Source: Areca catechu (Eukaryota; Streptophyta; Magnoliopsida; Arecales; Arecaceae). From it: a stretch of 64,000 nt of DNA. Each line of letters starts with the position of its first letter. Positions within the stretch are counted from its first letter, which is position 1. Location of the stretch: assembly GCA_021397845.1 (NCBI GenBank), contig CM038044.1, positions 60,921,851-60,985,850 of the forward strand, written 5' to 3'. The notes beneath the pieces were generated by a model. That model was not told the origin of the DNA. It was given only the letters and a program-made list of their open reading frames with translations, and searched no databases. Both the position numbers and the translations under genes were made by a program. This document shows positions 44,048 to 56,219 of the stretch, piece after piece.

Positions 44048-45184
44048 GTTAGATTAGAGCATCATAGTTAAAAACCCTGTTTTCTGGTTTGCATGATTTT
44101 TTCTCTTATGCTAAAAGATTATAGCCAAATCTTTGCATCATAATACCAAGGTGAAATCAGGTTGTCCTACTATAAGGTGGATCCTTATAGTGTAAGGTTG
44201 TCCTATCTTGGTTATTGCTCATTGACCACATAGAAGAAATCTATGTAGGTCTGATTTCCCTGCTTGCTGTAAATCTGTGCAGGCTGACTGTAATCCGCCT
44301 GCAACTCCAAAGGCAAGTAGTGCATTTTGTATTAAAAAATTTTTTTTATTGTTCCATTTCAAGTTAGTTGTCACCATACTAAATTTCATCATCAGAAAAA
44401 AATCACAAAAAAAATGAAAATTACTGCATTCCATCACTGTTGCTTAAATTCCTGTATGTTCTGTTCTGATCCTTTTCACATTGTTTAAATTTAATGATCT
44501 ACTCAGCACATTATAGATTTTATCTTCTAATTTCCTTTCATATTGCATATCCTCTCTCAGTTAGCAATCTTCTGTGAATTTCTCAAATTTTTTTGAAACT
44601 GTTACACAGCACTTCTCTGCCCCACTTTGAACTGCAACACACAATATTTCTGCTGCTGAGATTAGGATTTATATGGATGTTTTGCATCATCTCATGATAA
44701 ATCAATTAAGGGCATCATTATGACATGGGGGCAGGAATTAATCACCTGTCCTTAGCCAAAAACCACAACCCGTCATCTCGATCCCAATCCCTTAATTAAA
44801 ATCAATTAGACCTAATTACCCTAGTGGGTTAGGGATACCAACGGGTCGGGTTCCGATTAGGGTCAAGTTAATTGTGTCAACTAATTGGTGTGTGCTTACG
44901 GGCTTAGTATCTAGGATTGGTGTATTAGGGCTTGTGGGTTGGTCCGCCTACCTGGCCAATCTCAGATTGGTGTCTAAGGATTGGTAAAACAGGGACCTCC
45001 ACTCCCTTTTCACCTACCTGGCCAAGTCACATAAGTTACTACTAGCTAGTTGGTCCTTTTAATTAGATCTCTAAATTGTGCTCTAGGTTTAGGAGCCTTA
45101 GTTGTCTTGGTTTGAGTGCATTATTTAATGAAAACTAGATCAGGAGCTTCATATTCATGAGTCCAAACCCAATCCAGTGTAGCC
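44048..45184 (+). other. Long leader of chromovirus D
   Basis: About 1.1 kb between PBS and gag with no long reading frame. A block at 44725-44850 and one just before gag (ACTAGATCAGGAGC, 45133-45146) are conserved in element F (58110-58225 and 58507-58520). This may be a packaging or translation signal. Confidence 0.7.
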
Positions 45185-46440
45185 ATGGACCCGAATCTTG
45201 AAACCCTGATGAAAGCCCTAAATGACCAAATGGCCCAACTCAACCAAAATTTGACTGATCAGTTGGCCCAAAACAACCAAAGCATGAGGGAGCAAATGTC
45301 CCACATTACTGCAAGGCTTGACCGACTAGAGTCTAGAACCCCTGGAGGAAATCAAGATGCCCAGAATGACCTAGACCCTGAGCCTGAATTTGAGACACCA
45401 GCTAACCCTAGAATGATCCCAAGACAAGGCCTTTTCCGAGAGCATGATCCTAATCGAATCTATGAACCAAATCCTAGGAGACCCACCCTAGCCCAATTGG
45501 ACCAAGATGATCGAACCTTGAAGAACATTAGGTTGGAAGCCCCCACCTTCGATGGAATATTAGATCCCAAAATCTACATTGATTGGGAAGGTGAGATAGA
45601 CCAATACTTTGACTGGTATGAGATTAGTGAGGATACGAAGTGTAAATTTGCAAAGCTTAAACTTGTGCGTCAAGCTAGGTTACATTGGGAAAATGTTGAG
45701 AGGCTAGACAAAGAGGAGATGTCCCTATAGTAACTTGGAGAGCAATGAAACTTAGGTTGAGAGAGAAATACCATCCTATGTCCTACCATCAGAGATTGTT
45801 AGATCAATGGCAGAGACTGACACAAGGGAACAAAAGTGTGGCTGAGTACATTGCAAAGTTCGATGAGTTCATAATGAGATGCAATGTTGATGAATCAGAG
45901 TCAGTGACTTTGTCTAGGTTTATAGCCGGACTTAGAGAGGAAATCCAGAAAGAACTATTCATGAGGGAAGTCCATGATTTGGAGCTAGCATACCAGATAG
46001 TGCGTGATGCAGAACGATTCCATAGGGGTCCAATTTTTCGTCGACCTGAAGCCCCTAGGCCTAGTGTTTCTAGTCAGCAACCAGGACAAAACCAGTTAAG
46101 GTATAATCGACCCAATTACAACACCCCTCAGACCCGAAAGGATGATAAAGGGAAAGCACCTGAAGTCCAAAGATATCCGAATGCATGCTTCAAATGTCAA
46201 AAGGTAGGTCACTATGCTAGCAACTGTCCAAATAGAGCCTTATACATAGGAGCAGCAGAGGAAAATGAATCTGAGACCATAGAGCCCTTAACAAATTGTG
46301 TGCAAGAAGTATATCAGGCCGATAATTGTTTAGCTAATGAGTATGAAGGGGATAAAGAGATTATTGACTCATCAAAAATGCTAGGAGTTGTCAGATGTAT
46401 TTTGACCCAAAATAAGGTACAGGAAGATTGGCGAAGGACT
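45185..46440 (+). pseudogene. gag: Chromovirus gag (element D)
   Basis: The ATG at 45185 opens MDPNLETLMKALNDQMAQLN, an amphipathic coiled-coil-like N-terminus. The capsid region (Retrotrans_gag type) has YIDWEGEIDQYFDWYEIS and SVAEYIAKFDEFIMRC; a CCHC knuckle CFKCQKVGHYASNC is at about 46188-46229. A one-base shift near 45715-45730 turns the frame into a TAG at 45728; the continuation reads PIVTWRAMKLRLREKYHP. Gag assembles the particle. The nearby protease remains in frame with the second half. Confidence 0.92.
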
Positions 46441-48240
46441 AGTATCCTACAGACTTTTATCAAAATAGGGGAGAAAGTTTGTAAAATCATAATCGATAGT
46501 GGTAGCTGTGTCAATGCAATTTCAACAAGTGCAGCCAAGAGTATAGGATTAACCACTGTCCCTCATCCCAACCCCTACAAAGTTTCATGGATAGATGCTA
46601 CCTCGATACCTATCAAATTTAGATGTCAGGTCCATATCCAATTCCAATCCTATCAAGAAAAGATCTGGTGTGATGTGCTCCCTATGGGAGTAAGTAGCAT
46701 CATCCTAGGCAGGCCATGGCTATTTGACCATGATGCGACCATTTTTGGTCGATCAAATTCATGTGCCTTCACTTTTAATGACAAGAAAATTGTCATTCAC
46801 CCTACTCAGCCTAAGGACAACACTAAGAGAGGGTCGAGCAACCTGAAAGACAAGATACCGGGATTGAACCTAATAAATGCAAAAGAATTAGAACAAGAAA
46901 TCAATGGAGGTTCACCCATTTGGATGCTAATTGTTAAGGAAACCCAAAGTCAAAACCTTGTAGAACAACCTAAGGAAGTGATCAAATTGTTAGAGGAATT
47001 TAAAGATGTCTTTCCTAAAGACTTACCTGATCACTTACCACCATTAAGGGATATTTAGCACACTATATATTTAGTCCCTGGAGCCACCCTACCCAACTTA
47101 CCTCACTATAGGATGAACCCTACCGAACACTTAGAATTGCAACGACAAGTAGGGGACCTTCTTAGAAAATGATTCATCAAAGAAAGTCTGAGCCCCTGTG
47201 CAGTACCTGCACTCCTAACCCCTAAGAAGGATGGCACGTGGAGAATGTGCATCGATAGTCATGCCATAAATAAAATTATGATGAAATATAGATTTTCCAT
47301 CCCCTGTTTGGATGATATGTTGGACATGATGGCCGGCGCAAGTGTATTTTCTAGGATTGACCTGAAGAGCGGCTATCACCAGGTTAGAATTAGACCAGGA
47401 GATGAATGGAAAACATCATTCAAAACTAAGGATGGGTTATATGAATGGGTAGTAATGCCTTTTGGATTAACCAATGCATCGAGTACATTTATGAGGATGG
47501 TGACCCAGGTCTTACGAGCTTTCATGGGAAAATTTATGGTGGTATATTTTGATGATATCTTGATATGTAGTAAGACCAAAGAGAACCATGTGGACCATCT
47601 TAGACAAGTCTATACAGCCCTTAGGAAAGAAGAACTCTATGCTAATTTAAAGAAATGTGAATTCATGACCCAAAGAGTTACATTCCTAGGTTTCATTGTC
47701 ACCCCTGATTTTCAGCCGATCCTGAAAAGATAAGATCCATAGTTGAATGGCCCGTTCCCAAAACCGTTCATGATGTTCGTAGCTTCCATGGATTGGCCAC
47801 TTTTTATAGGAGATTTATTAGAGGGTTTAGTTCCATTGTTGCCCAGATAACAGATTGTATTAGGAAGGGAAGTTTTGAATGGACAAAAGCAGTTGACAAA
47901 GCCTTCCTAGATATTAAGAAAAAGATGACACAAGCACCTATCTTAAGACTGCCGGATTTTTCTAAAATTTTTGAGGTAGCTTGTGATGCCTCTGGAGTAG
48001 GTATTGGAGGAGTATTGAGTCAAGAGAATCATCCAATGGCAATTTTTAGTGAAAAGTTAAATGAGACTATGGCGAGATATTCAACGTATGACAAAGAGTT
48101 GTATGCGGTAGTCAAGGCTTTGAGATATTGGAGATACTATCTGATACCGCAAGAGTTTGTCCTCTTTTCTGATCACGAAGCCCTTAGATTCTAAGCTCCC
48201 AGAAGAAACTGAATCCTAGGCACTCCAAGTGGGTAGAGTT
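46441..48240 (+). pseudogene. pol: Chromovirus protease, RT and RNase H (element D)
   Basis: The protease active site IIDSGSCVNAIS is at 46489-46524 and its C-terminal IILGRPWLFDH near 46700. RT: VFSRIDLKSGYHQVRIRPGD, MPFGLTNASSTFMRM, catalytic VYFDDILICS (about 47541-47570), FLGFIV. RNase H: FEVACDASGVGIGGVL, TYDKELYAVVKAL, FSDHEALRF. Breaks: TAG at 47056-47058 where F has Gln; TGA near 47170; one-base shifts near 47710 and at 48190 (loss of one T in a CTTAA context). Confidence 0.93.
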
Positions 48241-49830
48241 CATCCAAGCCTACACTTTCGTCCTGAAACACCGTGCTGGAACTGAAAATAAGGTTGCTGA
48301 TGCTTTGAGTCATAGAGCCTTGTTTATAAATTCAATTAGCATTGAAGTCATGGGTTTTGAAAGAATTAAGGATGAATATGACACCTGTCCAGACTTTAGT
48401 GAAATGTTTCAGGCTTTAAAACAAGGACCATCCTCTGATCATAGTGAATACACCCTTTTAGATGGATACCTATTCAAAGAAAACAAACTCTGTATTCCCA
48501 AAACATCTTTAAGGGACTTTCTAGTTTGGGAAACCCATGCCGGAGGCTTAGCTAGTCATTTTGGTAGAAACAAAACCATCCTAGCTGTAGAAGACCAGTT
48601 TTATTGGCCATGACTGAAATGACAAGTTGCCCAAATAGTGGCCAGATGTCGAACTTGTGTTGTTGCCAAATAGCAGAAGCAAAACACTGGACTCTATACA
48701 CCCTTACCTATACCTGATTGTCCCTGGCAGGACCTGAGCATGGACTTCATGATAGGTTTACCTAAGACCCAAAGGAGACACGATTCAACTTTTGTTGTGG
48801 TCGATAGGTTCTCAAAAATGGTCCATTTCATCCCATGTTCGCAAACATTTGATGCATCCAAGGTAGCCAAACTTTTTCTAGACGAAGTGGTCAAGTTACA
48901 TGGGCTACCTAAAACAATAGTGTCTGATCGAGATGTTAGGTTCACCAGCTACTTTTGGAAGATGTTATGGCATTTGCTAGGCACCAAACTGAAATTTTTC
49001 ACTGCCTATCACCCACAAACTGATGGACAAACTGAGGTAGTCAATCGAAGCCTAGGAAATCTGTTAAGATGCTTAGTTGGTGAAAATATGGGTAATTGGG
49101 ATCTTCTCCTCCCTCATGCCGAATTTGCTTACAACAACTCGGTCAATAGGTCTACGGGCAGAAGTCCTTTTGAGATAGTCCATGGTTACAAACCTAGGAA
49201 GCCTTTAGATCTTATTCCGCTACCCACACATGCACGAATTTCTGAGTCTACCGAGTCATATGCACAGCATATTAGAGAATTGCATAAAGAAATTAGAAAA
49301 AAAATTCAAATAAGTAACGAAGTATAAAAGCATATGGCTAATTCACGGAAAAGAACAAAAGAATATAATGAAGGAGATTTTGTAATGATTAAACTAAGAC
49401 CTGAAAGGTTCCCACCGGGAACTATGAAGAAACTACATGCCCGAGGAGCTGGACCTTTCAAAATAATTAAGAAAGTTGGACCTAATGCATACGTGTTAGA
49501 GTTGCCACCAGAATATGACATTAGTTCAACCTTTAATATTTGATCTGAAAGAGTATAAAGAACCGGCATTAATTCCTAGTGAGCCTTTTGAGCCTTGTCC
49601 TATTTTTGAGAGTGCAACCTTACCTGAATGTCCACCAGCAAAGCCACCAGACCGAAAAGATCAAGTTGAACAAATTTTGGATGATCAGGCAATTACCACT
49701 AGGAATAAAGGTTATCAACATTACCTGGTTCACTGGCAAGGACGACCCGAATCGGAGGACTCCTAGATCACCCGAGAGGATCTTCAACAGATTGACCCAA
49801 ACCTATTAGAAAGATATCATGAGCAGGTTG
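48241..49830 (+). pseudogene. pol: Chromovirus integrase with chromodomain (element D)
   Basis: Zinc region: ETHAGGLASHFGRNKT, then CRTC. Catalytic residues are all visible: SMDFMIGLPK (Asp), IVSDRDVRFTS (Asp), DGQTEVVNRS (Glu). A C-terminal GPY/F-like module follows (RPERFPPGTMKKLHARGAGP). A chromodomain at about 49665-49825 has YLVHWQGRPESEDS and ends LLERYHEQ. The chromodomain directs integration to modified histones in this group. Stops: TGA at 48611 and 48620 (Arg CGA expected), TAG at 48671 (CAG), TAA at 49325, a shift near 49535 and TAG at 49764 (Trp TGG). Confidence 0.93.
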
Positions 49831-49861
49831 ATCCTTACTCGACAGGGTCGAGTTCCTTCCA

Positions 49862-49873
49862 CCAGGGGAGAAT
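49862..49873 (+). other. Polypurine tract of chromovirus D
   Basis: CCAGGGGAGAAT directly before the 3' LTR start TGGTCCG. Short but in the right position. Confidence 0.8.
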
Positions 49874-51151
49874 TGGTCCGAACACCAGGCACAAGAAGAG
49901 ATTTCAGCAAGCTTAGCTAGGTTCTTATTTGAGTCCTGTAATAATTTAGTTCTTATTTGAGTCCTGTAATAATTTAATTTTGCATTTGTTTTCTTTTAAA
50001 TTGAGTCATGAGTCAAGTCTCATTGAGTCCTGTTTAAATCAAATTTCATTGAGTCTTGTTTAAGTCAAGTTCGGGCCAGTCCAATTGCAAAATCATGAAG
50101 GGTTAGTGTCTAGTCAAAAGTGAAAGGGAGCATGGTCCATGGGTTCACCACCAAAGAAGCCACATCATCACATGGAAGCCACCTCCTTGCCACATCACAA
50201 GGAGGTTCAAATTCAAGAAAATTTGGCCAAAGAAGAGGGAATTTTGAATTGGCCAACCCCCCAACCCATCTCTCCTACATTCATGGGGATGACCCACCTT
50301 TCTAGGAGTTGCATTTTGAATTCAAAAACAAACAAGGCTGCAAAAAAACTCTTATAAGAGTCCTTGGTTTTTGTAAAAAGGGTAGATGATGATGAATGAA
50401 GAAAATAGCCTTTCTTTTCCAAAGAAGTTCTCTTGCTTGTGATGTTTGGTACCCTATGAGAGGGTAAGGTGTGAGGCCTTGAAGTTTTGATATCCTGTAA
50501 TCTACAACTCTCCCTCTCCACTCCAAGATCTTGCATGAATTCGGCTTAGAGGAAATCTTCCAAGAGCTTGCCAAGGGTTGCCTCATCAACAACTAGTGCA
50601 ACAAGGATTTCTACAACAAACCTTAAAGTCATCCTGCTAAGGAGCCATGGAAGATTCAAGACAAACCTCCACAACCTCTTCCCATCTTGTTTCTTTATTT
50701 CTTTTATCCCAATCATAAATTCTCTTCCTAATCCCTCCATCTAATTTTGTTGCAGGATCCCCGGGTTTATTTTTGAGTTCCAAAGAAGGATGTTGGATTT
50801 GCTAAGAACTAGAAAACCTACCTAGGATAATTTCCTTATCATCCAGAATACCCCCCTGAGTGTGTTATTCAAGAGAGTAGTTTAATGCCTGGAATCCCTC
50901 TTATGAACTCTTTCAGATCTGAAATTGGTAAGGTGAATTAGCTCTAATCTGAGTGGTTTCCTAACTACTAAGATCCTTCTCTCTTAATTATCTTGAATAG
51001 AACAAATTTCAGGGTTTTGTGTGACATTTCAGAATTTTCTTTATTTACATCTAGGTTTTTTGCTTTAAATGGCTAACTCTTATTGCTTTGTTTTCATTTG
51101 AGTTTTACTAATTTGATTAAGAGCATGTCATTCCCATTGTTTTCCGCATCA
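49874..51151 (+). repeat. 3' LTR of chromovirus D
   Basis: 1278 bp, start TGGTCCGAACACC, end TTTCCGCATCA. It has the same 28-bp direct duplication (49921-49948 and 49949-49976), so the duplication predates this insertion. Confidence 0.96.
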
Positions 51152-51178
51152 AATACCCATTCCAATTGGGGCTGCCAT
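51152..51178 (-). pseudogene. gag: Copia gag, first codons (element C)
   Basis: The ATG at 51178 gives MAAPIGMGI, then element D interrupts; the rest of gag is at 42750 and lower. AATAC at 51152-51156 is D's target duplication. Confidence 0.93.
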
Positions 51179-51221
51179 GATCTTTTACTCAAGATCCTTG
51201 GACCTACAAGAGAATACCGGT

Positions 51222-51233
51222 GCTCTGATACCA
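51222..51233 (-). other. Primer binding site of element C (initiator Met tRNA)
   Basis: Minus strand TGGTATCAGAGC two bases from the LTR end, as in element A. Confidence 0.95.
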
Positions 51234-51235
51234 CT

Positions 51236-52738
51236 TGTTGCCCAGAAATGGAGCCCAAGAGGGGTGATGAATTGGGTCTTTTTTTAAAAATTCAAAGTAA
51301 TAATGTGCAGGCCTTGTAGTGTTTGTGAGTTATGAAATTGATGCACAAGATTATATGCAGTTTAAAGGAAGAAATAGAGTACAGGAAGTAAAGAGCAAGA
51401 GATAGAAGAGACAATCACACACAAACATAAGGTTTATAGTGGTTCGGTGCACACCTAGCACCTACATACACTCCCCAAGCCATCCTTGGGAATTCCACTA
51501 TAATCTTTCCAAGATTACAGCCGACTTGTTTTTCCAAAGGCTCACAAGTCAAAACCTATGTTGGTTTTATCACCTAGGCTCACCAACTAACTTTATACTT
51601 GTTTTGTCTTCAGGCTCACAAGTTAACCCTAGTTGGTTTTGTCCCTTTGGCTTACCAACAAACATAACAACTTACTTTCAAGAAATCCTTGAAAGCTAGG
51701 TCAAATCATAAAAGAATTTCAGATATACAATTCAAAATAAACAAAACAAACTCTCTTTAAGAGTAAAATGGAAGCTTTGAGGCTCAAGTTGATGCTTTGT
51801 CTTGTTTTCTCGTTGGAATATTCGTCAAGCTCTCTTTTTGGAAAGATAAAAGGATGGGCATATAAGCTTTTTCAGAGAATCACACTTTAAATGGCTTTTG
51901 AAATAAAGTTCTTGAGGGAATTTTTGACTTTTGAGCTTTCAATGGAGTTCAAATACTTCAAGAATCAGTTTGATGAAGCTTAAATACTTCAAAAACTTTC
52001 AAAAAATAGTTTGTGACTGTTAAGCTTCGAATCTAGCCGTTGGGAACTTAAAAATATATTTCTGCAACACAGTAAAATAGATCCATTAGGACTGTCAGAA
52101 CCCGAGTATCGATAGTTGATTTGTCAGGTGTCGATAATTGGCTGTCAGGTATCGACACTTGGCTATCAGGTGTCGACACTTGACTTCCAGGTGTCGACAC
52201 TTGAACTTTCAAATATCGATACTTGATTCATAGGTGTCAACACTTGACACAAAAACATTCCATTGGTCATGTTCTAGATTTTCAAAAAGACTCAGGCCTT
52301 GAGTCGACACTTGGAAACTTAAGTGTCGACACTTGAGTTTCAGGTGTCGATACTTGAATTCTGGGTGTCGACACTTGGCATGCCAAGAAATTTTTCTACG
52401 TGCCAAATGCTGAAGTGTCGACACTTGACTTCCTAAGTGTTGACACTTGGTTCTGCAAAATTCATAATTAAGTGCAATTCAAACAAAAAACATAAGTGTT
52501 GAATATGAAACTTAAATCCAACATAAATAAACAATAAATGAACTCTTTTAAGCACTTTTTGCATGAGGAAGATTCTTCAAATTGCGAAATATGCTTCGTG
52601 CCATAGCATGCCACGATACTTTAATGTTAAGAATTTGAGGTGCTTGTTTTCTTAAAACTCATAACTAGAAATAAACATTAGTACACAATATGTACTTAAC
52701 GTTTTGTTATTCATCAAAATCTCTAGGTGGAGCCAACA
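51236..52738 (-). repeat. 5' LTR of copia element C
   Basis: 1503 bp with a palindrome array at about 52104-52450, several units changed to ATCGAT or TTGA. It ends GAGCCAACA followed by GATCT of the target duplication. Confidence 0.95.
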
Positions 52739-52743
52739 GATCT

Positions 52744-53296
52744 TTCGAAATCAGAATCCCTTTCTCCATCATGTTCACTGATATTTATAGGCCTTAAATT
52801 TAACCGATTCCAGCCAACTCCAGCTATAAATGGTTAGTTTGTTAAGACATGATCACATGCCACAAACGTTATCCATAGTTGGTCAGTTATTTTTCAGATG
52901 TTGAACAATCTCGCACCACTTGAACATTAGTCAGCTTTGCTTCTCCTGGGTGTTGATCGGCTTTATGCCTCTTAGGCATTGATCGGCTTTATGCCTCTTA
53001 GGCATTGATCAGCTTTATACCTATTGGGTGTTTATCAGCCTTATTTCTCTTGGGCATTGATCGGCTTTACGCCTTTTGGGCATTGATCAGCCTTATGTCA
53101 CTTGGGCATTGATCGACTTTACGCCTCTTGGGCGTTGATCAGCCTTATGCCTCTTGGGCAATGATCGGCTTTACACCTCTTGGTCATTGATCGGCTTTAC
53201 GCCTCTTGGGCGTTGATCGGCTTTACGCCTCTTGATCAACTAGACTCAACCCCTATCAGATCAATATAATTAGACCAAATGTGTCGTATCCCAACA
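52744..53296 (-). repeat. 5' LTR of element E, outer fragment
   Basis: Continues from 33143 after element C (TTTCGAAATCAGAATCCC), through the TATA box at 52782-52789 (minus), to CCCAACA. Its 26-bp array (52947-53236) has about eleven units against about nine in the 3' LTR, which explains most of the length difference. Confidence 0.94.
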
Positions 53297-54719
53297 ATTT
53301 CCTTCATCAGTTAATGACGTGATTGTTATAACAAGTTAAGGTGATCTTCACTGAACTTGTTAGTAGATGATATGTGACTTTTGAGCTTGTAATATTAAAA
53401 CAATGACCGTAATGGTCATTATAATAGCATTGTAATTAAAAATAATAGGAGAATAAGTGGTTATAGAATGTTATGATGATCAGTATTTTCTGCATCAATG
53501 TTTACTTAACAAAATTACTTTTTTCTGATGGTACAAAATTTTTGGAAGGGAAATTTTTAAAAAATGTTTTTTAAAATATTTTTTAATCAGAGAAGAATGT
53601 TAAATAATGAACTTTACAGTGGCAATCAGATGAAATAATCAAAGCAAAGGAATGATTTGCTGAAAATATCATGCATAAACTATCTAATGTGAGAAAGCAG
53701 AGTGGTTGTTTTTTTCTGGGATTGAGGCATGTATTTGCTGCCTTGAAGCCGCTGAAACCTTCCCACATGCGGGTACTATTCATGTTGGTGGACATACAAT
53801 GACTCTTTAGCTCTCAATCATCTCTCTTATTTGTGCTTATATACAAGAAGGAAAATAACCGATCTACTTTATATTTAGGACAATAAAAGGTTACCAAGGG
53901 AAGCAAATAAATATTTTGATGGAGAAAGAGAAATGTACATCAGATAAAAGTGAAAATGGAGAGGCTTCGTGTCTTTTCTATGTTGGCATCAAGTCGCTGA
54001 AAGACTCCAAAATAGACTCATAATGCTAACGTTAGGCCTCAACGGTATATAGAGAATATTCTCCAACCAACCCCATCTCCTGCACATCTCCCAGAAATAT
54101 CTTAAGAGTTAACCTACAATGTTAAAAACCAATAACTCATTAGTTAGAGGTAAAAATAAAAAAATAAAAAGATTATTTTGAAACTTTAGAAATTTAGGAA
54201 AAATAAAAACACTTAAAAATACAGAATAAAATGTTTTAATTAAAATACTCAAGTTTTAACTATCTCTCCCAAGCTCAAAAGATTGCCATAACTGAGAATT
54301 AGTGTTGGATGCAGGAAGAAATATAGAAAATATGATGTAAGAAAAAAAAACTCTTTTAGTAAAAAACATAGAAAATTTTTATTCATGAATAGTAAAGTGG
54401 TACTGGAGGCTGTTAATGGCTTGCCTTGCCAAAAATTCTAGTCCACCTATTTATAAATATAAAAGTGATTCTTAGGTTTATCTCTCATGAATATAAAAGT
54501 AACCATTCAATCTCTATACAACTCTTAGTATACTTAAGATGATTCTTGGATCTCCACAATATATTAAATACTTGAATTACATGATTTTTTGATCTTTACA
54601 ATATATTAAATACTAGAGTTATATGACTTTTGAACTTGCTAATATTAATGATAACTGTTAATTATAAATTAACTTCTAACTTTCCCCTTAATTTATAATT
54701 TTCATAATATTTCTTACTG
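53297..54719. other. AT-rich intergenic DNA
   Basis: No recognised gene, RNA or repeat. A 70-codon minus frame (53583-53795) lacks any feature supporting coding. It may be the original host flank of element E. Confidence 0.55.
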
Positions 54720-54900
54720 AAAATTTTCAGTTGTAACTAATTTGTTGAAGACAATAGCTAGCTGCTCATTGGTATTGTAAACTCTAGCTATATATCTCAA
54801 TTCTTGACCAAAATCTCGAATGAAATGATAATAGATGTCGATGTATTTTGTCTTACTATGAAATACTGGTTTCTTTGTCATGGCAATAACATAATATTAT
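54720..54900 (-). pseudogene. Relic of copia RNase H
   Basis: Minus-strand translation gives SKTKYIDIYYHFIRD and NTNEQLAIVFNK, the decayed equivalents of the C-terminal RNase H motifs SR.KHI.IR.HFIRD and DQLADVFTK. The fragment has no LTR nearby and is diverged from elements A and C, so it is an old, unrelated copia remnant. Confidence 0.75.
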
Positions 54901-56219
54901 GACATTGAATAATTCATGGGCCTTGTTCACTAATTTGCAAATCAAAGGGAATAAAATCTTAATCTTTATGCAGGTAGATCTATATCACAATCTAATAATC
55001 ATGGACTTCACAGTCCTCTTGAAGTTGCACAAGCATCCATCCCTTATAATACCCATACAAGATTATGATATGATCAAGTCTCTGATCTCACTAGGATATT
55101 AGCTCCTATGCAGACATTCCTTTTGAATAACATACTATTTTTTTTCTCATACTTTCATGCAAGCCTCTCTTAGGTGAACTCTTGGAATTTATTGGTGGGA
55201 ATTACATTTAGGCCAAGAACATGGGGCCCCTCAACAATTGAGAGTATTCATCGACTGAATAATGCTACCACTAATCAAAGGCATAATACTTCAATGGTGT
55301 GTATCTCCCAACTACGTGCCAGACTAATAAAGGTAGCATTAGCCAAGCTCATTACGAACCCGCTAACCATGAATTGAGCCAAGTCATCATGAAGTAGGCA
55401 AGGCTACCATGATTGGTAGATTGTGCTGTTACCGGAGCATCATTCGGTCAATGAACTAAGTCCCTGGGTAAAGGGAACTACTTACTCTAGCACCACCTGG
55501 CAGGACAATGCTACAAGCATACCATCGACCGCACCATCCAATCGACTCCTTGTCCGGAGGGACATTTCTCTAATTGATTGACCAATGATCATTGTCGTAG
55601 GTGGTCAAAAATAAAACATAACTCACTACTATAGCTAGGATGAATAAGGATCGTATCGTAGGATAATTATTTTATGAAAAAGAGTAAAGAAGATGATTTC
55701 TAAAAGATTAAAATAAAAAGAGTGGTTTTTGAAAGAAATGAAATAATTAATTGATTAACCCAAGATAGTAGGAGAAGTGTCCAGGAATCTGAATCTACCA
55801 TGAAAATAGTTTTATTTTATTTTCTTTATGTTGCAAAAATAATGGTACTTGCAAATTAAGTGTTAAAATAATTTGTTTCTTGTTAGGCATGGGCCGTATC
55901 CGGAGATCATGACATATCCGCTTAGAGTATAAACTATCTAATTTAATCGCAAGATTAGGGATTTAATCTATCATACTATGATCTATCTCTCTTATGCACA
56001 TACCGTATCCTTAGATCATAGCACGTCGATAGATAGTGTAGGCTATGTATGCTAGTCAAAACCTCAATCAGAAAAATAAATCAAAAGATATATAAAGGAA
56101 AAGCTTAATTTTTATTGCATAGGAATTAAGTACAAAAAGAGAAATAAGTTATGGTTATAGGATTCATCTTTATCCCAGGTTGAAGGGGTCTAGCCAAGCA
56201 TCACTGCCACTAGCATCCC
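54901..56219. other. Intergenic DNA between copia relic and element F
   Basis: No gene recognised. Two diverged blocks (about 55888-55935 and 56000-56050, each with CCGTATCC.TAGATCAT-like sequence) look like an old direct repeat. Short frames near 55174-55377 are unsupported. Confidence 0.5.

Larger units (their letters stand above)
42756..51151 (+). mobile_element. Chromovirus (Ty3/gypsy) element D
   Basis: Complete 8.4-kb element flanked by AATAC at 42751-42755 and 51152-51156; element A shows the unoccupied site ATAATACCCATG. LTRs are 1276 and 1278 bp, TGGTGCGG...GCATCA. The gene order gag, protease, RT, RNase H, integrase, chromodomain makes it a chromovirus; I do not assign the clade. 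LTR divergence by eye is about 2%. It carries nonsense and frame changes throughout. Confidence 0.96.
33144..52738 (-). mobile_element. Copia element C (Sirevirus-like), inserted in E and itself interrupted by D
   Basis: Flanked by GATCT at 33139-33143 and 52739-52743; the uninterrupted E LTR has a single GATCT at the matching site near 21707-21711. LTRs of 1481 and 1503 bp share ends, palindromes, PBS, tract and gene order with element A, but the sequence has diverged. LTR to LTR difference by eye is about 7%, so C is older than A. Without D the element is about 11.2 kb. Confidence 0.95.
21525..53296 (-). mobile_element. Tat-type Ty3/gypsy element E, split by element C
   Basis: LTRs at 21525-22209 and at 32958-33143 joined to 52744-53296. 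Internal order on the minus strand: PBS, gag, protease, RT, RNase H, second RNase H, integrase, 97-bp repeats, two genes in the opposite sense, polypurine tract. Flanks are ATTTT (left) and ATTTC (right), a 4-of-5 match for a target duplication. The 5' LTR is interrupted by the 19.6-kb element C. The element proper is about 12.2 kb. Confidence 0.9.

Noticed and set aside
53297..56219. Host protein-coding gene between elements E and F
   Set aside because: Only short AT-rich frames and a copia RNase H relic. I could not find an exon series with plausible splice sites or a recognisable domain.
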